Assembly (NCBI GenBank): GCA_016647705.1
Contig: CM028336.1
Location: forward strand, 13,028,880 to 13,092,879
DNA from: Eucommia ulmoides
Taxonomy: Eukaryota; Streptophyta; Magnoliopsida; Garryales; Eucommiaceae
DNA length: 64,000 nucleotides
Direction of reading: 5' to 3'
Shown here piece by piece: positions 57,651 through 64,000 of this stretch. How positions within the stretch are numbered: the stretch's first letter is position 1; each line of letters begins with the position of its first letter. A program made the position numbers and the translations under genes. The notes under the pieces were generated by a model, which was not told where the DNA came from, did no database searches, and saw nothing but the letters and a program-made list of their open reading frames with translations.

Positions 57651-59060
57651 GTGCGCTTCCTCCAATATATCTTTCTTCAAATTGGCATTATTTGGCACAC
57701 ACGGTCAATTATCAAACATCAAGGCTTCATCATTATCCCTAACGCAATAGTCGACTCTTTGACCATTCTTTACTTCATCTCTGATCTTCTCCAATTAGAC
57801 AGCCAACTTCTGTGCCTCCACAATACGGTCGATTAATGTCGGTCTCAAGGTCAAAATCACAAGCAACGATATCGTCTGACCAATTGCCAACTGGACTCGC
57901 AAAAATCTTAGCTCAGCATATAGATTAGTATGAAGAAGTCAAAGGTGTGACACCGAACCTACCGATTTTTGACTCAATGCATCTGCTATAACATTGGCCT
58001 TTCTAGGGTGATAATGAATAGTACAATTATAATCCTTGATCAAATCTATCCAACACCTCTATCTCAAAATTAGTTCCTTCTAAGTAAACAAATATTTTAA
58101 ACTCTGATGGTTAGTGTATATCTCGCAAGTCTCGCCATACAGATAATATCTCTAGAGTTTCAAGATAAATACAATTGCCGCCAACTCTAAATCATGAGTC
58201 AGGTAGTTACGCTCAAGATTCTTTAATTGCCGAGAGGCATGTGCAATCACGTGACCATGTTGTATCAGTACACAACCTAGCCGCTGGTGTGAAGTATCAC
58301 TGTAATTCACAAAGTCACCACAATCTATCAAGAGATAAAGAATTAGCATTGATATCAGTCTATTTTTTAGCTCTGGGAAACTCTATTCACATTTGTCAGT
58401 CCACTCAAACTTAATTTCTTGCGAGTCAACGGGGCAGCTATAACAGAAAATCCCTACACAAACCGACGATAATAACCTGCCAATCCTAGGTAGTTTCGAA
58501 CTTTTGTCACACTCTTCGGCCTTTCCCACTGAACAACGGCTTTGACTTTTTTCGGGTCGACTTGAATACTATCTCCCGAGATAACGTGCCCCAAGAATAC
58601 AACTCTATCCAGCCAAAACTCACATTTACTGAATTTCACATACAATTGCTTCTCTCTCAAAATCTATAATACAATCTTGAGATGCTCTGCATGCTCTTCT
58701 TTGTTTTGGGAATATATCAATATATCATCAATAAACACGATGATAAACCTATCTAAATAAGGCTGAAAAATCTGGTTCATCAGATTCGTAAAAGCAACAA
58801 GGGCATTTGTCAACCCAAATGGCATAACTAGAAATTCATAATGCTCATACCTCGTACGGAATGTTGTCTTCAACACATCACTATCTCTGACTTTTAGCTG
58901 ATAATATCCTGATCGATGATCTATTTTGGAAAATGCCATGGCCTTTTGCAACTGATCGAACAAATCGTCAATTCTAGGCAACGGGTATTTATTATGAAGT
59001 GTCACCTAATTCTGCTACCTATAATCGATACACATCCTCAGCATGCCATCTTTCTTCCGT
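57651..59060 (-). pseudogene. Chromovirus reverse transcriptase and RNase H
   Basis: RT: '[21 protein letters not shown]', '[13 protein letters not shown]', '[22 protein letters not shown]', and the catalytic box [11 protein letters not shown] (usual F/YxDD form, intact). Then '[20 protein letters not shown]', '[15 protein letters not shown]' and '[14 protein letters not shown]'. RNase H: '[27 protein letters not shown]...[16 protein letters not shown]', which retains D and E positions. Stops separate RT (59005-58664), the thumb (58660-58454) and RNase H (58349-58152); downstream RNase H is degraded. Confidence 0.9.
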
Positions 59061-59810
59061 GTGAATAGCACTAGAGCTCCTCACGGAGAAACACTAGGTC
59101 TGATGAACCCGCTGTCTAACAGATCTTGCAACTGGATCTTCAATTCTATTAACTGGGTAGCTGTCATACAATAAGGTAGAATTTTATATAGGAGAAGTTC
59201 CCGGAAGTAATTCTGTAGTGAATTCAATTTTCCTATCCACTGGCAACCCTGGCAATTCTTCTAGAAATACATCGGGATAATCCTCGACCACTGGGATATC
59301 GGCCGCCAATATATCATTCTGACTGGTATCAATCACATACGCGAGGTATACCTAGCATCCCTTCTTTAATAATTTCCTGGCGTCCAAAACGAAAATTAAA
59401 CTGACAGAGGTAATGATTCTATCCCCCGAAAATACAAACTCTAACTCGCTTGAGACTCAAAAAGTAACTTTATTTTTAAAACAATCGACTATGGCATGAT
59501 AGCTGGATAGCAAATCCATACCCAGTATCATATCAAAATCGTGAATGCTCAAGGGTAATAGATCCACCGACAATTCTCTATCACCAATACGAAATGGACT
59601 ATCTTTATGCACATTGTCTATTAACACTAACTTACCCACAGGTGTGGAGATAATAATACTATATGACAGAGAAGTAGAAAACTTTTCTACATGCATCATA
59701 AAGGTCGCCAAAACAAATGAATGAGTAGAAGCAGGATCGATAAGTATATGTGCATCTCTATCATATAAAGACATGATGCCTGTAACCACATCCAAGGTAG
59801 CCTGGGCATC
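59061..59810 (-). pseudogene. Chromovirus aspartic protease and linker to RT
   Basis: The protease is at 59795-59457: HILIDPASTHSFV is the active-site region (chromoviruses of this group often have D-P/S-G-S/A-THS), followed by 'SFRIGDRELSVDLLPL.IHDFDMILGMDLLSSYHAIVDC.K..VTF', the flap and 'ILGMDWL' motif. After a stop, the linker 'DIPVVEDYPDVFLEELPGLPVDRKIEF' (about 59300-59200) marks the start of RT. Glycine in the DxG triad is replaced by Ala. Confidence 0.88.
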
Positions 59811-60884
59811 CTGCTAGGTAGTAGCAAATACGCGACCTCGAGTCGAAGGTCTACCGGTCGATCTCCTTCCACACCCTTGAACACTGCTAGAGCCAACACT
59901 ACCCACACTGCTCGCCGAAGGTGTAGGTATACTAGCAGATTTCGGACAATTTGGAGATATGTGGCCTGGCTCATGACAACAAAAACATATCGAACCCGTT
60001 GTAGGATAGTCTCTAACAAAATGATCTGGTGATCCACATTTGTAGCATATGGCTATTCCAGCTCAGCTAAACATCTGACTCCCACCTTACCCTTGCTGGT
60101 CGGAACACCTCGAGATGTACTGCCTGAATATCTACTAGATGGCTCGAACCTACTCTTCTTGTACTGTTCATGATTTTAAACGGCTTCCTGAACATATTTA
60201 TCTATTAATTTCGCCATGTTCACCAGTTCCGCATAACTCTTGATCCACTTGCCAGTCAACCATAAACATATCTACAATTCTAGTCCCTTCTGAAATCTTC
60301 TACATCTCGCTTACTCAATCTTCACCAAATCAGGAGCAAATTGGGACAGGGCATCAAATTTGATTTCATACTGCAGAACGAACATCTGCCCCTATTTCAA
60401 TAATATGAACTCCTCCTGCATCTCGAACTGATAGGATTCCGGGAAATATTTTTCATTTAATACAACAACAAATTGATCCCAAGAGATCTCTTTGCCTGGA
60501 ATTGAGATTGACCTCTTCATTTTTTCCCACTAGTGTTCAACTTCCCCTTTTAACTGGAAGGTGGCAAGAGAAACCTTAGCTGTCATCGGTAATACCCATT
60601 GCCTCAAATACGTGCCCTATGCTCCTCAACTAATTTTCAGCATCAGTTAGACCCGGAGTTCCCATAAAAGCTGGGGGATCCAATTCCTTGAATTTTTGCA
60701 GGAATACAGCCTGAGGAGTGGTTGTTTCGGCTTGGGACTTCTGGCATTCCATCATCTTTGTCTATTGTTCTGTCAATTGCGCAGCAACCTGTAAAATCCG
60801 CTCGATGGCATCCAAGCTTTCCTGCGTCCTACCATTTTTTATTTGGGGTTTAGAATTCCCACTACTTTTATTTTCACGATCCAT
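59811..60884 (-). pseudogene. Chromovirus gag with zinc knuckles
   Basis: The start codon is at 60884 (MDRENKSSGNSKPQIKNG). Capsid traces: 'FLQKFKELDPPAFMGTPGLTDAEN.L..IGHVFEAMGI' at about 60715-60600, the 'PP.F.G..DP..AE.WL...E..F' block of chromovirus gag. Two CCHC knuckles at about 60050-59955: CYKCGSPDHFVRDY, with the last Cys changed to Tyr, and CFCCHEPGHISPNC, intact. Several stops and frameshifts. The polyprotein would form the particle and bind RNA. Confidence 0.83.
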
Positions 60885-61070
60885 AGTCAAGATTTGAAAT
60901 GAAGTTTAATAAGTAATAGGTCCAACAATGCAAACAACGGTGCATGACATAAATGTACTATTTAATCCGATAAAATAACTACCACTCACATGCCGAACTA
61001 ACTTATCAACACCCTATCTTATGGTTCACTACTTCCAAGACAATTTAGCATGTCTACAGAACCTATAGCC

Positions 61071-61085
61071 TAGGCTCTAATACCA
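61071..61085 (-). other. Chromovirus primer binding site (tRNA-iMet)
   Basis: Minus strand TGGTATTAGAGCCTA, five bases inside the 5' LTR end, matches TGGTATCAGAGC, the complement of initiator tRNA-Met, with one difference. Confidence 0.87.
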
Positions 61086-61090
61086 AAAAT

Positions 61091-61564
61091 TGTCACACCC
61101 CACCCCAAGTCCCCAAGGCCGGACGTGACATCAACTTGATGTTACCCGACCAACCAACAAATATATATATAAACATGTACTACTATAGATTGTTTTTTTC
61201 AAAAAAAATATATTTACTAGTCTCAGAACTCAGAAATATACGTGTCCCAAATATTCATAATAAAACTACAAAAATTAAACCTTTCACGGTTCACACTTGT
61301 CTCGCCAATCTTCCAAAAATGACACCACTCTCTGACTTTACTTATTGCCAGTAGTGGACCCGTCTCTAGCTGAGGTACCTGAAACCAAATATTTTATTGG
61401 TGTACTGTCTTCATAATATAAAAATAATTTATATGGATCAAATATAATTATTAAATACCACTTTTCAAAGTATAATAAATGACCACACACTAAACCAAAA
61501 TAAAATCACACCGTTATCATCGCAATACTATAAATACATTTTAATTAACAAATCATGATATTTT
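61091..61564 (-). repeat. Chromovirus 5' LTR, 3' part only
   Basis: It starts on the plus strand with TGTCACACCCCACCCC and aligns with 55193-55670 of the 3' LTR ('agtagtggac.tgtc.ctagc.gaggtac', 'ataatataaaaataatttat'). It ends at the Copia insertion; the remaining part is not found before the window end. Confidence 0.85.
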
Positions 61565-62844
61565 TGTTGATCCCGGAATTTCGATGGACAATTAAATGTT
61601 GATATTTTTCGTGGAACTAACGTTTTTATTGAGTGTTTCAGTTTAAAGAGTTCTGATCAAGTTAATATCATTAAGTAATTGTGAAGGATGTAGAGACGGA
61701 CATTAAGAAATTGAAGATTCTGAATAATATAGGTGATAACAACTCAAATCTATTTTAGTCTTAATATATTCCGATTAGGATCACACACGACACAAATTAA
61801 ATTATTTATATTTATAAGTGTTTATATTAAAGACCTAATAATTGTTAAATTATTTGCTCCAATGTGAAATTGGAAAATGAAAATTGATCTAAGCAACATT
61901 AGTGTTTAAATTTGAATTTTAGTATCAATTGTGTTAACCGAGAAAATAAATCGGTTAATGGGATTAAAACGATGACGCTTGGAGTTGAAATTAGTTGAAA
62001 ATGAGAGGTTCCAGTAGTGATCAATCAACTGAAGGGTATCGGATCGGTCAACTGATTGGCGTTGGGCTGGAAAGGTAAAACTCTCTGAATTGATCGGTCA
62101 ACCAACCGTGTAAGGGTCGGTCAACCGACTGTGGCGTGTTTTGGATAGAAAAACTCTCTAAATCTGTCGATCAACCGACCATGGGAGTTCGGTCAACCGA
62201 CTGAGCTTGTGTACCTGTTCGTATTTTGGCCATAATGTTCTCGTCTAAACTCCGATAAAGGAGATTCAAAATGATATAGAAATATTAGAAAGAGAGATAC
62301 AACTTTTATGTTTTGAGTTTTTCCAAAATCATATTACATCATGGTTAAAACGGGCCTTGAAGTTTTTGTACCTGTAATCACAATCAATCAACCAATCACA
62401 AGGATCGGTTAACTGATTGTTTCAATTGAAATCTCGAGGAACTTGGACTTTTGATAAAAATAAAAAAAAATAAAAAACTAACTTTTTTTTATGGTTCCAA
62501 TGGAGTAATTTGGGGGATTTGAAATTATGGAAGATACGGTCCATATATTTTGTATATATTAAATGGTTTTCTCAATTTAGTTCATTAAATACTTCATATC
62601 TATTTGATTTGAAATTGATAAATAATTTAAGGACTTAATTGAAAGTTTAAAAGCTATATTTGAGTGAAATACATTATAATTGAATGGTTATATTATATGA
62701 GGTCTATAAGTGCTCTTTTAAGTCTTATCTTGTGAAAACTAACCGGTGGAGGGCTTGTTTCAAATTAGTTTAAATAGACCTACGAAAATTGATCATGATA
62801 TATCAAGAACTATCAGTCCCTAAGTTATTCTAAGAGTTGTCACT
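61565..62844 (+). mobile_element. SIRE-like Copia LTR, interrupted on the right
   Basis: It starts TGTTGATCCCGGAATTTCGA, like 15481. It has a cluster of interrupted palindromes TCGGTCAACCGA/GATCGGTCAAC (62025-62215 and 62385-62420), each set beside 'aactctctgaatt'-type spacers. A probable TATA-equivalent 'tttaaatagacct' lies near 62770. At 62845 it is cut by an Athila-type LTR. Confidence 0.8.
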
Positions 62845-64000
62845 TGGTAGGTGCGAAGCACGCCTACTTACGCTCGCAAGTATACGAGGTCTAAAGTTTT
62901 AATATAGTAGATCTTTGAAGATCGGATAACGTTCCCACAGAGCAAAGTGTCAATAATTGAATTGAATACCGCAATTGATGTAATCTCGTGTTATCCTAAC
63001 GACGGAAGACGTGAATTGAAATTAAACTAAACTAAACTACAATTAGTGGGTTAATCCTAACTAAGTTGATTAATTAGGGATTGATTTCGTTCACTTAATA
63101 CACGTTTGATTTCGTTCGGTTAACAATAACGGAGTTTAGGTATCCGACAATCTCGACTCGTAAACTCCTCCGCCACCTCTTCCGAGTGTAAGACGAGGGA
63201 ATACGCGACTTTCGTGTCGACAAAGAGGTCCCCCTCAATGTCTTAACGACTCTAGGACACGTGAGTCTTGACCCAACGTCATAGATTGCACACTAACTAA
63301 CGCCCTCCCGGGTCGTTAGGTCGTAACGATGTGTTTACCCTAGTCCGAATCCAGGGTTACCTTTCCCGAGTGTCAAACCCTAGATTCTCAAATCCAACCC
63401 TAATACCGTTACAAGCATATTAAGATCGTCATCAAATGATAAACACAATCGGAATTAAAACAACAACCGTTAAAGAAACGTATATTAAACCAAACAAGTA
63501 TTTACACAACTACACATTTCTCTAACTAATCTCTAAATTACACTAACATGTTCTTAGCCAATACAACATAAATCAAGAGGAGATCATCATCATCAACAAT
63601 AAACATGAAATACAAAGATGAAAACAAGGGAAGAAAAGCCAAATCTCAAAGTGGAGTGGTCCACTTTTGCCAAAGAACAGTCCTCCCGAGCTTCCTTTTC
63701 TCGCTTGATGAACTTCCTCTTCTAGCTCTTCAAGGATTGGCCAAGAACACTCTTTACAACTAATCTAATCTACTTCCTAAACTAATCTAATTTAACTAAG
63801 GTGGAAGAGAGCTCCCAAGAACAACCAAGCCCTTTCCCACATCTAAGGAGTGTCTAAGTTGTCAGGGGTCTTTTTTTAGGTTTGGTAGAGAAAAGGGTTA
63901 AAAGGAGGGATTTGGAAAATATCTTCAAAATATCTAAAAATAGATATTTCTGTGCAGAGTGTCACCGCCTAAGCGGTGGTTCACCGCTTAGGCGGTGGAC
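62845..64000 (-). mobile_element. Athila-type LTR, reverse orientation, continues past the window
   Basis: It starts TGGTAGGTGCGAAGCACG after TCACT. In reverse it follows the Athila LTR order: 'cgaggtctaaagttttaatatag', 'cggataacgttcccac', a single R/U5 block with 'acgccctcccgggtcgtta', then 'gtggagtggtccacttt', AGATATTTTcc runs, and at the window edge two mutually complementary palindromes CACCGCCTAAGCGGTG and CACCGCTTAGGCGGTG (63963-63998). Whether a full element or solo LTR cannot be seen. Confidence 0.85.

Larger units (their letters stand above)
55193..61564 (-). mobile_element. Chromovirus (Tekay/Del-like) Ty3-type retrotransposon, minus strand, decayed
   Basis: In its own orientation: 5' LTR (right side, interrupted at 61565), iMet primer site, gag with zinc knuckles, protease, RT, RNase H, integrase and a C-terminal chromodomain ending just before the polypurine tract, then the complete 3' LTR at 55193-56395. 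The chromodomain and the 'HNVFHVSMLRKYVP' motif identify a chromovirus. All ORFs contain stops or frameshifts. The element continues beyond the inserted Copia LTR or has lost its end; 727 bp of 5' LTR are not in this window. Confidence 0.9.

Overview
This is plant nuclear DNA, most likely from a eudicot. It is gene-poor and built almost entirely of nested LTR retrotransposons. The lineages recognisable from primer binding sites, protein motifs and LTR ends are Ogre/Tat, Athila, Athila-derived non-coding elements, a chromovirus (Tekay/Del-like) and SIRE-like Copia LTRs. One ordinary host gene is visible, on the minus strand at 50693-53327. No bacterial, organellar or CRISPR-type feature was found. 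The species cannot be named from the sequence.

Layout. Positions 1-1125 and 48842-49280 are two pieces of one old Ogre-like LTR in reverse orientation. Between them sits a younger, decayed Ogre/Tat element (1126-48841): 5' LTR 1126-5751, tRNA-Arg primer site at 5754, gag and protease remnants 5773-13158, integrase 26699-27583, a long 3' UTR with three tandem arrays, polypurine tract at 38764, and 3' LTR 40180-48841. Its RT/RNase H is missing. Other elements have been inserted into it: a reversed Copia LTR (3931-5307), a chromovirus-type solo LTR with AAATA target duplications (7281-10120), an Athila element (13201-26296, itself carrying a Copia solo LTR at 15481-17399) lying inside a reversed Athila-type LTR, a three-LTR tandem array (27942-32526), solo Athila-type LTRs (35239-36897 and 38778-40173), and a complete non-coding Athila derivative on the minus strand (40932-46274, target duplication CCATC).

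To the right, 49281-54625 is low-copy DNA holding the host gene. It encodes a predicted secretory-pathway protein with LEA-type helical repeats fused to a TMEM205-like (DUF4149) membrane domain. The upstream region carries ACGT/ABRE-like boxes and an 88-bp-period duplication. An isolated LTR follows (54626-55105), then a broken chromovirus on the minus strand (from 55193). Its 5' LTR is interrupted by a Copia LTR (61565), which is in turn interrupted by a reversed Athila LTR (62845 to the window end).

No retrotransposon coding region is intact. The observations most worth following up are: a primer binding site at 30564 that extends into an almost full-length complement of tRNA-Asp; clusters of short interrupted palindromes just upstream of the TATA box in two unrelated LTR families; a terminal hairpin shared by the chromovirus LTRs; and evidence that LTR-LTR recombination removed the Ogre RT.
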